NCBI GenBank assembly: GCA_945929765.1
Contig: CAMEOL010000002.1
Coordinates: 1 to 24,979, forward strand
Direction of reading: 5' to 3'
DNA from: an uncultured Gemella sp.
GTDB taxonomy: Bacteria; Bacillota; Bacilli; Staphylococcales; Gemellaceae
Length of the DNA stretch: 24,979 nucleotides
The translations under genes were made by a program, and so were the position numbers. The notes below the pieces were generated by a model. That model made no database searches and was not told the origin of the DNA. It saw only the letters and a list, made by a program, of their open reading frames with translations. Positions 15,436 to 24,224 of the stretch are shown here, piece by piece; within the stretch, counting starts at the first letter, position 1; every line of letters begins with the position of its first letter.

Positions 15436-16758
15436 TTGAATTATAATGGGAAATCGTTAGAAGAAATTAATGGAACGATAGAAATACCTAAAAAAGCTAG
15501 TTTTTTGAAAAAGCTATTTATTTTTACCGGACCGGGTGTATTAGTTTCTGTAGGGTATATGGATCCAGGTAATTGGATAACATCTATAGCTGGTGGAGCA
15601 CAATATTCATATACACTTCTTTTTGTAATTTTATTTTCTAGCATTATTGCTATGATATTACAAAGTATGGCAGCTAGACTAGGAATAGTAACAGGAATGG
15701 ATTTGGCACAAGCTACAAGAAGAAACGTAGGAAAAAAATCAGGTGTGATTTTATGGATTATTACAGAATTAGCTATTATGGCTACAGATATAGCAGAAAT
15801 TATAGGAAGTGCTATTGCACTTAATTTATTATTCGGAATACCTTTGTTATTGGGTGTTTTTATAACTATATTGGATGTATTTTTATTGTTATTATTAATG
15901 AAGTTTGGTTTTAGAAAAATAGAAGCAATAGTTGCAACGTTAATAATTACAATTTTTGCTGTATTTTTTTATGAAGTTTATTTAGCTACTCCTAATGTAC
16001 CTGATATAATAAATGGATTTATTCCATCTAAGACAGTATTTAATAATCAAGGAGCGTTGCTAATAGCATTAGGAATTGTTGGAGCAACAGTAATGCCTCA
16101 TAATTTATATTTACACTCTTCAATAGTTCAATCTAGAAACTATGATAGAAAAAATAAACAAGAAATAAAAGAAGCTATTAGGTTTGCAACGATAGATTCT
16201 AATATTCAATTGTTCATTGCTTTTATAGTTAATTGTTTATTATTAATATTAGGTGCTGCTTTATTTTTTGGTAAATCTGACACGTTAGGTCATTTTACAG
16301 AATTGTATAAAGCTTTGCAAGACGAGTCTATTGTAGGTGTAATAGCTTCACCGGTATTAAGTACGCTTTTTGCTATAGCATTATTAGCGTCAGGACAAAA
16401 TTCAACTATAACAGGGACATTATCTGGACAAATTGTTATGGAGGGTTTTATTAGAATAAAATTACCTGCATGGTTAAGAAGAATGATGACTAGATTGTTA
16501 GCTGTAACACCGGTAGTAATTTGTTTGTTAATTTTTGGTGACAATGAACAGGCGATCGAGAAATTGCTAATATATAGCCAAGTATTTTTAAGTATAGCTT
16601 TACCAATATCAGTAATACCATTAACTATTTTTACTTCTAATAAAAAAATAATGGGCGAATTTGTTGTTAGTAGTTTTATTAAATACCTTTCTTGGCTAAT
16701 AAGCATAGTTTTAGTAATATTAAATATGTGGTTAATATATTCTACATTCAGTGGATAA
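15436..16758 (+). CDS. mntH: Nramp-family divalent metal (manganese) transporter
   Basis: The 440-residue protein is a proton-coupled Mn2+/Fe2+ importer of the Nramp family with about eleven membrane helices. The metal-binding motifs are present: DPGNW (43-47) in helix 1 and MPHNLYLHS (220-228) in helix 6, the methionine and aspartate/asparagine of which hold the ion. [20 protein letters not shown] (about 318-337) is the conserved loop that follows. The only sensible start is TTG at 15436 behind AGAGAGGG; no ATG is in frame before the DPGN motif. The unusual start codon may lower expression. A promoter and candidate operator lie upstream and a shared terminator follows. Family certain; Mn2+ preference inferred. 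Confidence 0.93.
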   Translation: MNYNGKSLEEINGTIEIPKKASFLKKLFIFTGPGVLVSVGYMDPGNWITSIAGGAQYSYTLLFVILFSSIIAMILQSMAARLGIVTGMDLAQATRRNVGKKSGVILWIITELAIMATDIAEIIGSAIALNLLFGIPLLLGVFITILDVFLLLLLMKFGFRKIEAIVATLIITIFAVFFYEVYLATPNVPDIINGFIPSKTVFNNQGALLIALGIVGATVMPHNLYLHSSIVQSRNYDRKNKQEIKEAIRFATIDSNIQLFIAFIVNCLLLILGAALFFGKSDTLGHFTELYKALQDESIVGVIASPVLSTLFAIALLASGQNSTITGTLSGQIVMEGFIRIKLPAWLRRMMTRLLAVTPVVICLLIFGDNEQAIEKLLIYSQVFLSIALPISVIPLTIFTSNKKIMGEFVVSSFIKYLSWLISIVLVILNMWLIYSTFSG

Positions 16759-16786
16759 AAGAGCTAATTAAATAAAATTTATAAAA

Positions 16787-16839
16787 TAAAAAAGCTACTA
16801 AAAAATCGATATTTTATCGTTTTTTTAGTAGCTTTTTTT
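16787..16839. terminator. Bidirectional terminator between mntH and the ABC exporter
   Basis: A very long hairpin: AAAAAGCTACTAAAAAA on the left pairs with TTTTTTTAGTAGCTTTTT on the right, with a small inner CGAT/ATCG stem (16807-16810, 16816-16819). A and T tracts on both flanks serve both strands. The ABC gene stop codon touches its right edge. Confidence 0.9.
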
Positions 16840-18436
16840 ATAATTGTACAATTTTATCACAAATTGATAAAGTGCTCTTGTTGTGAGAAATTATTAAAAT
16901 TATTTTATTTTCTTTTATTTGCTCTAATGTTTTTAGCAATTCAATTTCACTGAATATATCGATGTTTGAAGTAGCTTCATCTAAAATTAAAAGTTTTGAA
17001 TTGTTATAAAGAGAACGAGAAGTAGCTATTCTCTGTTTTTGTCCAGAAGAAACATTAGAACTCCTCTCCCCTATTATTTCACGTGTTCCTTTTTTAAGTG
17101 AAGAGACAAAGTTTGTTAAATTTGTGTTGTCAAAACTTTCTAATAATTTTTCTTTATTAATATTTTTATCGAATATAGTTACGTTACTTTCTAATGAAGA
17201 GTTGAATAAGTAACTTTCTTGCATAATAATAGAACTATTTTCTCGGAAATATTGAGTATCTATATTTTTTATATTAATATTATCTATAAGAATTTCTCCA
17301 TCTTCAACCGGTAAAAATTGCATAATTAATTTAGCTAACGTAGATTTTCCACTACCACTCTCACCACAAATACCGATTATTTCTCCTTTTCTCGCTGTGA
17401 ATGAAATATTGTCGACAACAACATTATCATTGTATTTGAACGATAGGTTGTTAATTTTCAACTCGTTAAATTCAACTTTTTTGTTTCCTTGTTCGGTAGA
17501 TTCTTCCATTTCAAGTAAATTAATAAATCTTGTACCTGCTGCCATAGTTTGACTAAGTGTTGATGCAAGATTCCCCATGTATAATACAGGAGTGAAAGAA
17601 ACGATATATAACGCAGTTAAAGTAATTATAGTATTAACATCAGTAATTAATTTAGTTGCAAATATTATAAAAATAATAATACTTAAATTGTATAAAACAG
17701 TTGTTAAGAAATTAATATTAATTTGAAATTGTGCTTTTTTATACGAACTAGTTGTCAGTAATTCTGTTTCTAATTTTAATTTTTCTTTTACGGCATGCAC
17801 TTTGTTATATTGAATAGTTTCAAAAATTGAGTAAGCTTCTTCAACTGATGAGTTATTGATGTTAGTTAAATTGTTTCTATAATCGTTTCCGTATAACTCC
17901 CCTTTTGTTTTTGAAAATATTGGTACAAAAAATCCAATAATAACATACAAAACAAAAACTATTAAAGAAAGTTTCACGTTAAACATTGCAATAAACAAAG
18001 TAACTGCTAAAGTTTGAATTACATATATTAAAAAAGGTGTTATAGTGTGCGCATAAAACACTTCTAATATTTCAATGTCGGTCATGATCATTGTCATATA
18101 GTCACCGGAACTATTTTTCGAAAAATTATTCATTGATAGTTTTTTGAATTTGTCTAATACTTTTAAACGTAAAACGTGTAAAATTTTAAACGCTACGTAG
18201 TGGTTTAATAGTTGTTCCGTATAACTAAAGAACCCTTTTAAAAATGCAAATGCTATTGTTGCTATGATGAGCAAACCAACAATCCACCCTTCTTTTAAAA
18301 AAATGGACGTTAATAAAAAAGTAATTACAACGACTGATAAATGCCCAAAACTACCAAATAATGTCGCTAAAAGCAGTTGTTTTTTTAAATCTTTTGCGAT
18401 TATAAGAAGTTTTTTTAAATTTTTTATTGTTAACAT
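16838..18436 (-). CDS. ABC exporter half-transporter, second subunit (CydC-like position)
   Basis: The 532-residue protein joins a six-helix membrane domain (about 15-300) to an ATPase domain. Walker A is GESGSGKST (358-366), Q-loop Q406 in IMQESYLF, Walker B LLILDEATSNID (482-493) with catalytic E487, and switch histidine H518. The signature is VSSGQ (462-466), one glycine short of LSGGQ. The chain stops right after the strand following the H-loop (CDKIVQL), so the usual 25-40 residue tail is missing. It begins on the last base of the upstream subunit gene (TAATG), so the two are coupled and surely form a heterodimer. I infer an iron- or heme-linked substrate from the Fur box. Confidence 0.85.
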   Translation of the reverse strand: MLTIKNLKKLLIIAKDLKKQLLLATLFGSFGHLSVVVITFLLTSIFLKEGWIVGLLIIATIAFAFLKGFFSYTEQLLNHYVAFKILHVLRLKVLDKFKKLSMNNFSKNSSGDYMTMIMTDIEILEVFYAHTITPFLIYVIQTLAVTLFIAMFNVKLSLIVFVLYVIIGFFVPIFSKTKGELYGNDYRNNLTNINNSSVEEAYSIFETIQYNKVHAVKEKLKLETELLTTSSYKKAQFQININFLTTVLYNLSIIIFIIFATKLITDVNTIITLTALYIVSFTPVLYMGNLASTLSQTMAAGTRFINLLEMEESTEQGNKKVEFNELKINNLSFKYNDNVVVDNISFTARKGEIIGICGESGSGKSTLAKLIMQFLPVEDGEILIDNINIKNIDTQYFRENSSIIMQESYLFNSSLESNVTIFDKNINKEKLLESFDNTNLTNFVSSLKKGTREIIGERSSNVSSGQKQRIATSRSLYNNSKLLILDEATSNIDIFSEIELLKTLEQIKENKIILIISHNKSTLSICDKIVQL

Positions 18437-20160
18437 TAGTTATTCTCCTTTGCAAAAAATTTATTTTTTAAAAGTAGTTGCTCTTCTAACAATTTGTTAA
18501 ATAAATTATTGTTGTTTATTAATTCAGAGTAATTTCCGTTTTCGATTATTTCACCGTTTTGTAAAACGTAAATGTTATCGCAAGTTTTCATTACTTCTAA
18601 ATCGTGAGAAATTATAATTATAATTTTATTTTCTCTAATACTATCAAACGCGTCGAGAACACATTGTTTGCTGTAATCATCTATATTAGAGACAGCCTCG
18701 TCTAAAATATAAATGTAGCTATTTTTCAGTATTGCTTTTGCTGCGATTAAACGTTGTCTTTGTCCACCTGATAAATTGTTAGCACCTTCGGTTAATTTAT
18801 AATTCAGTCCACCATTTTCTAGAACAAAATTTTTCAAATTAACTTTTTCTAATGCAGCAAACATTTCTTTTTCGGTAATGTTTTCGTTAACTTTCAGATG
18901 ATTGTATATAGTGTCAGAGTTTAAATAACTTTCACTAGAAATAACGGTCATTAATTTAGTTAGCTCGTTAAAAGGTATTATATTTGTTTCGTAATTATCA
19001 TAGACTACAGTTCCAATATTCGCTTTTCTAAGTCCCATTATTAGTTTAATAATAGTCGATTTACCACTGCCGCTTTCTCCTACTATAGCAGTTTTTGTTG
19101 AATTTTTGAAAGACATATTGATATTTTTCAAAATAGTTTTATTTTCGTTATAGCTAAATGTAACATCTTTAAAATAAATAGTTTTATTGTTAGCAAGAGT
19201 TATAGAGTTATCTTTTTCGTCTTCTTGATAGTCTAGTAATTTATAGATATTGTCTAGTTCTACGCTAGCTTTCATAGAAATGTGGAATAAGCCACCTAAA
19301 GCTCGTAATGGTCTAAAACATTCGAAACTAGCTACTATTACAAAAATAATAAGCATACTTTCTTTGACGATAAAAATAGAAATTATTGACATCGTGAAAA
19401 TAGAAATGTATGTAATAGCGTCCATTACGTTTATAGAATTAAGTTGGTGTTTTAGTAATGCCATAGTAGAAACTCTATATTTTTCACTTCGTTTATCAAT
19501 TTCTCGTGTAACATTATTTTCCTTACCATAAATTTTCGCAACAGAGAATCCCTTTAACCTATCGAAAAAAAGTTCGGTTAAACTTAAAAAATCACTAAAA
19601 GTTTTTTTGTTTACTTTTTTAGATTTTTTCATAATCATCATAATAGATATTGGTATTAAAGGATATAAGAAAAGCATAGCAACGCTTAACCAAATACTAA
19701 TATTACCAAAGATAACTAGCGAACTAATTATGATGAAGAGTGTAGAGAAAACTTGTGGAATAAATTTGCTAAAATATAATTCTATACTTGGAATAGATGT
19801 AGAATTTATAACTAGCAAACTACTCGTAGGAATAGCTTCAGTATAATTTAACGATAATTTTTCTATTTTACTATAAATTTCTGAACGTAAAATGTTTCTA
19901 ATTTTTGTAGAAATAACGTGACTTAATTTGTTATCCAAAAATAACGATAAATAGTATATAATTAAAATCAAAATAGTTCTGCCGAAAAAGAAATACCAAA
20001 AATTAGTATTGATGTTGTTATTTAATATCTTAAAAAGCAGATCAACAAAATTGTAAGAAAATGCTAAAAAAGAAAGGAATGCAACAATACGACAAACAAT
20101 TAAGTAATTGATTTCTTTTTTTATGTTGAAGAGAGCCATAGCTCGTTTATCAATTTTCAT
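18436..20160 (-). CDS. CydD-like ABC exporter half-transporter, first subunit
   Basis: The 574-residue protein has a membrane domain (about 15-300) whose motifs follow CydD: LNYTEAIPTSSL (104-115), ELYFSKFIPQ (127-136), YPLIPISI (166-173), FFDRLKGFSVAKIYG (198-212) and CFRPLRALGGLFH (281-293). The ATPase domain has Walker A GESGSGKST (361-369), signature LSGGQRQR (463-470), Walker B with E488 and H519, but the Q-loop reads ISSESYL, with serine where glutamine is expected. CydDC of E. coli is needed for cytochrome bd and has been described as a heme or thiol transporter. No cyd oxidase genes are near, so another small iron-related substrate is possible. Start ATG follows AGGAGGATTAA. Confidence 0.87.
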   Translation of the reverse strand: MKIDKRAMALFNIKKEINYLIVCRIVAFLSFLAFSYNFVDLLFKILNNNINTNFWYFFFGRTILILIIYYLSLFLDNKLSHVISTKIRNILRSEIYSKIEKLSLNYTEAIPTSSLLVINSTSIPSIELYFSKFIPQVFSTLFIIISSLVIFGNISIWLSVAMLFLYPLIPISIMMIMKKSKKVNKKTFSDFLSLTELFFDRLKGFSVAKIYGKENNVTREIDKRSEKYRVSTMALLKHQLNSINVMDAITYISIFTMSIISIFIVKESMLIIFVIVASFECFRPLRALGGLFHISMKASVELDNIYKLLDYQEDEKDNSITLANNKTIYFKDVTFSYNENKTILKNINMSFKNSTKTAIVGESGSGKSTIIKLIMGLRKANIGTVVYDNYETNIIPFNELTKLMTVISSESYLNSDTIYNHLKVNENITEKEMFAALEKVNLKNFVLENGGLNYKLTEGANNLSGGQRQRLIAAKAILKNSYIYILDEAVSNIDDYSKQCVLDAFDSIRENKIIIIISHDLEVMKTCDNIYVLQNGEIIENGNYSELINNNNLFNKLLEEQLLLKNKFFAKENN

Positions 20161-20178
20161 TTAATCCTCCTATCTAAA

Positions 20179-20193
20179 TGATAATGATTATCA
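20179..20193. promoter_or_regulatory. Fur box, perfect 7-1-7 inverted repeat
   Basis: TGATAATGATTATCA equals the Bacillus Fur 7-1-7 consensus TGATAATnATTATCA at every position. PerR (TTATAAT) and Zur (TCGTAAT) arms fit worse. It lies between the -10 and the ribosome-binding site of the CydD-like gene, covering the expected transcription start, so iron-loaded Fur should repress the exporter operon. Confidence 0.9.
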
Positions 20194-20201
20194 ATAGAAA
20201 T

Positions 20202-20207
20202 ATTATA
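20202..20207 (-). promoter_or_regulatory. -10 of the CydDC-like operon
   Basis: TATAAT read on the minus strand (20207-20202), with a poor -35 (TACACT, 20230-20225) at 17 bases. It lies 8 bases upstream of the Fur box. Confidence 0.5.
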
Positions 20208-20395
20208 ACTTATTTTTTATATATAGTGTATAAGTATGCTGAGAAAACTTTTATAAAATAAAAAAAAGTATAATTTTATTCACAATTTCGCCACAAATAT
20301 AAGAGTTTTAATTTTAAAAGTAGTTTCAAATTTTAGTCATATTTTAATAAGAAATGATATATTAGTAGCTATATTATAATTTAGGAGGTAACTTT

Positions 20396-21031
20396 ATGAC
20401 AAAGGCTGTTCTTGTAGGTGCTACAGGAGAAGTAGGGAGTAAAGTCTTAAATTTGTTGTTAGATAATTCTTATTATAGTAAGATTTATGTTTTAGGACGC
20501 TCTTCTATATATAATATAAAAGACGAAGAAAAAATAGAAAAAATATTGATAGATTTTGAAGATCTTAAGTTTGACGAAACAATATTAGATGGAGCAGATG
20601 TCTTTAGTTGTCTAGGGACGGGTGGAAACGGACAATTTGCTGCTATAGATTTAAAATATCCATTGACATTAGCATTAAAATGTCATAATAGAGTAAAAAG
20701 TTTTAATATAGTTTCTGCGATGGGGGCTAATTCTAAGTCGCCATCATATTATCAAAAAATTAAAGGACAAGCAGAAGAAGGATTAAAACAATACAATTTA
20801 GGTATAGTAAGAATATATCGTCCATCTATGTTTTTAGCTTTAGACAGAAAAATTATAACAAAAAAAGAAATTATTTTAATTCATATGTTTACAATGTTTA
20901 AACCGTTATTTATAGGTCCGCTAAAAAATTGGCAAGGAATACGCCCTATTCAAGTAGCGACAGCAATGGTTAATAACGCTATTTATGGCGATGAAAGAAA
21001 GTTGTATAAATATGAAGATATGGTAAAATAA
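20396..21031 (+). CDS. YraR-like NAD(P)-binding Rossmann protein
   Basis: The 211-residue protein has an N-terminal Rossmann fold with GATGEVGSKVL (8-18), DVFSCLGTGG near 75-84 and VSAMGANSKSPSYYQKIKG near 106-124, where Y and K are spaced as in the short-chain dehydrogenase YxxxK pair. RIYRPSMFL follows. Length and these motifs match E. coli YraR and the TIP30/HTATIP2 group of atypical SDR proteins. No substrate is known for the bacterial members. The gene starts behind TAGGAGG, is divergent from the iron-regulated exporter, and lies about 150 bases before a hydrolase gene. Confidence 0.8.
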   Translation: MTKAVLVGATGEVGSKVLNLLLDNSYYSKIYVLGRSSIYNIKDEEKIEKILIDFEDLKFDETILDGADVFSCLGTGGNGQFAAIDLKYPLTLALKCHNRVKSFNIVSAMGANSKSPSYYQKIKGQAEEGLKQYNLGIVRIYRPSMFLALDRKIITKKEIILIHMFTMFKPLFIGPLKNWQGIRPIQVATAMVNNAIYGDERKLYKYEDMVK

Positions 21032-21177
21032 GAAACAATAATTGTATATTAATCGAGAAAATGTAATTTTATTACGTGTTAAAAATACTTTATAAAGTTA
21101 ATTGCGAACTACAAAACAGTTGTGATTAAATTAGTTAGTGTTCACCTCTTTTAATAAAAGTTAAGAAAGGAATAGAG

Positions 21178-22275
21178 ATGAAAAAGAAATTGTTATCAGT
21201 TGCGGCTTTGGCAACTATAGGATTAATAGTAAAAAACAAAAAAGTTTTTGGTAAATTACCGACAGGAAGTAGAAAAGATCGTATAGTTAAATCTAGTTAT
21301 TACGATGGAAAACAATTTAACAATATAAAAGAAACTCCAATTTTTTCGGAGGACAGTACACCTTTCGAAACATTTATGGAGTTTGTTTTTAGAAATACAC
21401 CAAAGGTATATCCAGAACAAAGTATCCCCTATATAAAAACTGATTTTTCGAAAGTAGTTGAGCAAGATTATTATGTGTGGTTCGGACATTCTTCTTATTT
21501 ATTACATTTAGGGGAGAAGAATTTTTTAATAGATCCTGTTTTTAGTGGAAATGCTTCTCCAGTACCTATGAGTACAAGAGCATTTAAAGGAAGTGATTAT
21601 TATAAGAGTCAGCACATGCCAGAAATAGACTATTTAATAATAACACACGATCATTACGATCATTTAGATTACAAAACGGTAGTAGAATTAAAAGATAAAG
21701 TAAAGAAAGTAATAGTTCCGTTAGGTGTTGGCGAACATTTTGAATATTGGGGTTATGATAGTAAAAATATAATTGAACTTGAGTGGGAAGAAGATGTTCA
21801 ATTAGAAGAAGGTATAAAAATTTCTTCAGAAACTTCACGCCATTCAGCAGGAAGATTTTTGAAGTTTAATCAGGCGTTATGGTCGTCTTATGTGCTAACT
21901 ATTAACGGGAGAAATTTCTTTTTAGGTGCTGATGGGTGTTATGGAGAACATTTTAAAGAAATTGGCGAAAAATATGGCGATTTTGAAGTAGTATTTTTAG
22001 AAAATGGACAATATAATCTTCATTGGAAGTATAGCCATATGTTCCCAGAAGATACTTTAAAAGCAGCGCAAGATTTGAATGCAAAAACATTAATTCCAAT
22101 TCACAATTCTAAATTCAAATTGTCTACCCACCCTTGGAATAAGCCTATGCAAGAGTTAGTAAGATTAAACGATAAATATTATTCTTTAAACTTGTTGACA
22201 CCAAAAATAGGAGAGGTAGTAGATTTAAACAATACAGAGAAAAAATATGAAAATTGGTTCGATAAAATTAAGTAA
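21178..22275 (+). CDS. Metallo-beta-lactamase-fold hydrolase, NAPE-PLD/RomA type
   Basis: The 365-residue protein has a hydrophobic N-terminus (residues 4-18) after three lysines, without a lipobox cysteine, so it may be membrane-anchored or secreted. The metal site follows the family: THDHYDH (156-162; H157, H159, D161, H162), RHSAGR (221-226; H222), D252 in GADGCYG, and IPIHN (306-310; H309). WFGHSSYLL (101-109) and the late HNSKFKL...HPW block are typical of the N-acyl-phosphatidylethanolamine phospholipase D-like branch, which points to a phosphodiester or lipid-type substrate. Twelve bases separate it from the phosphatase gene, so the two are likely co-transcribed. Real substrate unknown. 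Confidence 0.85.
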   Translation: MKKKLLSVAALATIGLIVKNKKVFGKLPTGSRKDRIVKSSYYDGKQFNNIKETPIFSEDSTPFETFMEFVFRNTPKVYPEQSIPYIKTDFSKVVEQDYYVWFGHSSYLLHLGEKNFLIDPVFSGNASPVPMSTRAFKGSDYYKSQHMPEIDYLIITHDHYDHLDYKTVVELKDKVKKVIVPLGVGEHFEYWGYDSKNIIELEWEEDVQLEEGIKISSETSRHSAGRFLKFNQALWSSYVLTINGRNFFLGADGCYGEHFKEIGEKYGDFEVVFLENGQYNLHWKYSHMFPEDTLKAAQDLNAKTLIPIHNSKFKLSTHPWNKPMQELVRLNDKYYSLNLLTPKIGEVVDLNNTEKKYENWFDKIK

Positions 22276-22286
22276 AGGAGATAATT

Positions 22287-22748
22287 ATGGTAAAAGTATT
22301 ATTTGTCTGTTTAGGGAATATTTGTCGATCACCTATGGCAGAAGCTGTATTTAGAAAAATGGTAGAAGAAGAAGGTTTAGAAAATTATATAACTATAGAC
22401 TCAGCTGCAACTAGTTCATGGGAACATGGTAACCCTGTACATTATGGCACACGTGAACGTCTAGCAAAAGAGAATATTTCGGTAAAAGGAATGACAAGTA
22501 GACCTTTAGAAGATAAAGATTTAGACAACGACTACATTGTAGGTATGGACGAAAGTAATATCGTTAATATAAGAAAATTTATAGCTGGTCGTTCGACAGG
22601 AGAGGTAAAGATGCTGTTAGAGTATTCGGGGGAAAATCGAGGTATAGCAGATCCGTGGTATACGGGTGATTTCGATACAACTTACAACGATGTTGTAAAA
22701 GGATGTTCCGCTCTTTTAAAAGAAATAAAAGATAAACTTCAATATTAG
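22287..22748 (+). CDS. Low-molecular-weight protein-tyrosine phosphatase
   Basis: The 153-residue protein is a complete LMW-PTP. The phosphate-binding loop CLGNICRS holds the nucleophile C8 and R14 at the N-terminus, and the general acid is D122 in ADPWYTG. MTSRPLEDKDL and DYIVGMDESN are also conserved. Such enzymes remove phosphate from tyrosine (or arginine) residues. Capsule-type members (Wzb) sit next to a kinase, but here the neighbour is a metallohydrolase gene 11 bases upstream. YfkJ/YwlE-like housekeeping roles are an alternative. Start follows AAAGGAG. Confidence 0.93.
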   Translation: MVKVLFVCLGNICRSPMAEAVFRKMVEEEGLENYITIDSAATSSWEHGNPVHYGTRERLAKENISVKGMTSRPLEDKDLDNDYIVGMDESNIVNIRKFIAGRSTGEVKMLLEYSGENRGIADPWYTGDFDTTYNDVVKGCSALLKEIKDKLQY

Positions 22749-22775
22749 GATGAAAAATAATAGGTTGTATAATAA

Positions 22776-22817
22776 ATTCGGTTGGTGATAAAAATCAACA
22801 ACCGAATAATTTTTTTG
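22776..22817 (+). terminator. Terminator after the phosphatase gene
   Basis: ATTCGGTTGGTGAT (22776-22789) pairs with ATCAACAACCGAAT (22794-22807) with one G-T position, loop AAAA, then AATTTTTTT. A related sequence in opposite orientation is at 10441-10474. Confidence 0.9.
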
Positions 22818-22942
22818 TAAATTAAAATTAATTAGACTGTATAATAATACAATTGTTAAAAAATAAAGTGTAGCATTATTGCGTGGTATTTGTTCGCTGT
22901 GGAAGAATATATTTATTTTTTAACGACCGTATTTTACATAGA

Positions 22943-22990
22943 ACATAAAAAAAATCCAATTCGGGTAGAGGTTAAAACCGAATTGGATTT
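22943..22990 (-). terminator. Terminator of the TVP38/lipoprotein operon
   Basis: AAATCCAATTCGG (22952-22964) pairs with CCGAATTGGATTT (22978-22990), a perfect 13-base stem. On the minus strand it runs into eight T residues. Confidence 0.9.
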
Positions 22991-22993
22991 CTG

Positions 22994-24208
22994 TTATTTA
23001 GTTGATACTTCTACAGTTTCAATAGATTCTTCATTTTTATGTTTATCGTTATAAACTTTTTTCATAATACTAATTACAATTGATAGAGCGAATAGAGTCA
23101 TTAAACCTAAGAAAAGCTTTTGAGCTCCTCCTGTTAATGTTCCACCAACGTAAGAGTATACGATAGTAGCAGGTAATTGTCCGATACCTGTTGCAACGAA
23201 GAATGACCAGAATTTCATATTTGTTAATCCTGCTCCATAACTTACGAAGTCAAAAGATACGAATGGAAGTAGTCGACAAATAAATATTGTACGGTGTCCG
23301 TAACGCTCAAAGAATACGTCGACACTAGCCATAGCTCCTTTACTAGTAAGTTTTTCGATTGGACCACGGCCCAAAGCACGTGCTAGATAGAAGCATACCA
23401 CAGCTCCAGCCATTGCTGACGACCATGATAATACAGCTCCCCAAACCCAACCGAAGATAGCGGCGTTAGAAAGGGTAATAAGAAAAGCTGGTATTGGTGC
23501 AGCTATAGATTGTAGTATCATTAAAATAAACGATACTACCGCAGCCCAAGCTCCGTATGAACGTAGGTATTCGATTACTATTGCAGTATCAAGTTGAGAT
23601 ATAGTAGCAAAGGCGTAGTCTAAATTATTTTTAACACTAGGTACAGCAAAATAAACAATTAGGGAGATTGCGATTAATACTAATGCTGTAATAGTTTGTT
23701 TTTTTCTAATAGCTTTACGTTTTGCTTCTTCTTCTGGACTTAATACTTCACGAAGTTCACTTAATTTTGTTTCTTTCGCTTTCAGTGCTTTTAATTCTTC
23801 ACGAGTATAAACTTTTTGATATTTACGAAGTGTAGCGATAATGTAAATATTAATTAGGTTTATTACTACAACTACAACCACAAAGGGAACTATTAATTTT
23901 CTTGCTGGAGTTGTAAGCGAAAAAGATTCTTTTGTAATATAGATTAGTTGCATTAGTCTTCCACTAAACAAGGCTAATAGTAGGGTGATACCTTGAGTAA
24001 TGAAAAGAAAATACTTATAGACAAAGGTGTTACTAATCTTATTAAATGCAATACCTAACATAAGTCCAAAACCTATATAAACATAAATTATTAATTCTAC
24101 ACGAACCATCATTTCATACTTAGTAAAAAATGTTAGTAACATTGCAAAGAAATAACCTATAGCTAGACCAGTAGAAAGGTAGTAAAATAATACTCTAAGT
24201 CTTTGCAT
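22994..24208 (-). CDS. TVP38/TMEM64 (VTT-domain) membrane protein with extra N-terminal membrane domain
   Basis: The 404-residue protein is longer than usual for the family (about 200-250). Residues 1-125 hold about four helices. Residues about 130-170 are a charged, probably coiled linker. Residues about 172-385 are a VTT domain with SAMAGAVVCFYLARALGR (264-281) and the FICRLLPFVSFDFVSYGAGL block (309-328) typical of TVP38/TMEM64, a relative of the DedA lipid scramblase-like proteins. It is 16 bases downstream of a YdjY-like lipoprotein gene, so they share an operon. In E. coli, ydjX and ydjZ (TVP38 family) flank ydjY, which suggests a conserved partnership. Arg codons are often CGT and G+C is high, e.g. 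27 of 60 at 23341-23400. Confidence 0.87.
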   Translation of the reverse strand: MQRLRVLFYYLSTGLAIGYFFAMLLTFFTKYEMMVRVELIIYVYIGFGLMLGIAFNKISNTFVYKYFLFITQGITLLLALFSGRLMQLIYITKESFSLTTPARKLIVPFVVVVVVINLINIYIIATLRKYQKVYTREELKALKAKETKLSELREVLSPEEEAKRKAIRKKQTITALVLIAISLIVYFAVPSVKNNLDYAFATISQLDTAIVIEYLRSYGAWAAVVSFILMILQSIAAPIPAFLITLSNAAIFGWVWGAVLSWSSAMAGAVVCFYLARALGRGPIEKLTSKGAMASVDVFFERYGHRTIFICRLLPFVSFDFVSYGAGLTNMKFWSFFVATGIGQLPATIVYSYVGGTLTGGAQKLFLGLMTLFALSIVISIMKKVYNDKHKNEESIETVEVSTK

Positions 24209-24224
24209 AAAGCTTCCTTTCTAA

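Noticed and set aside
16290..16706. Open frame of 138 codons antisense to mntH
   Set aside because: No start signals, no recognisable domain, and the opposite strand is a clear Nramp gene.
22442..22457. CACACGTGAACG within the phosphatase gene as another parS
   Set aside because: Only about 11 of 16 positions agree, and it codes for conserved protein sequence.
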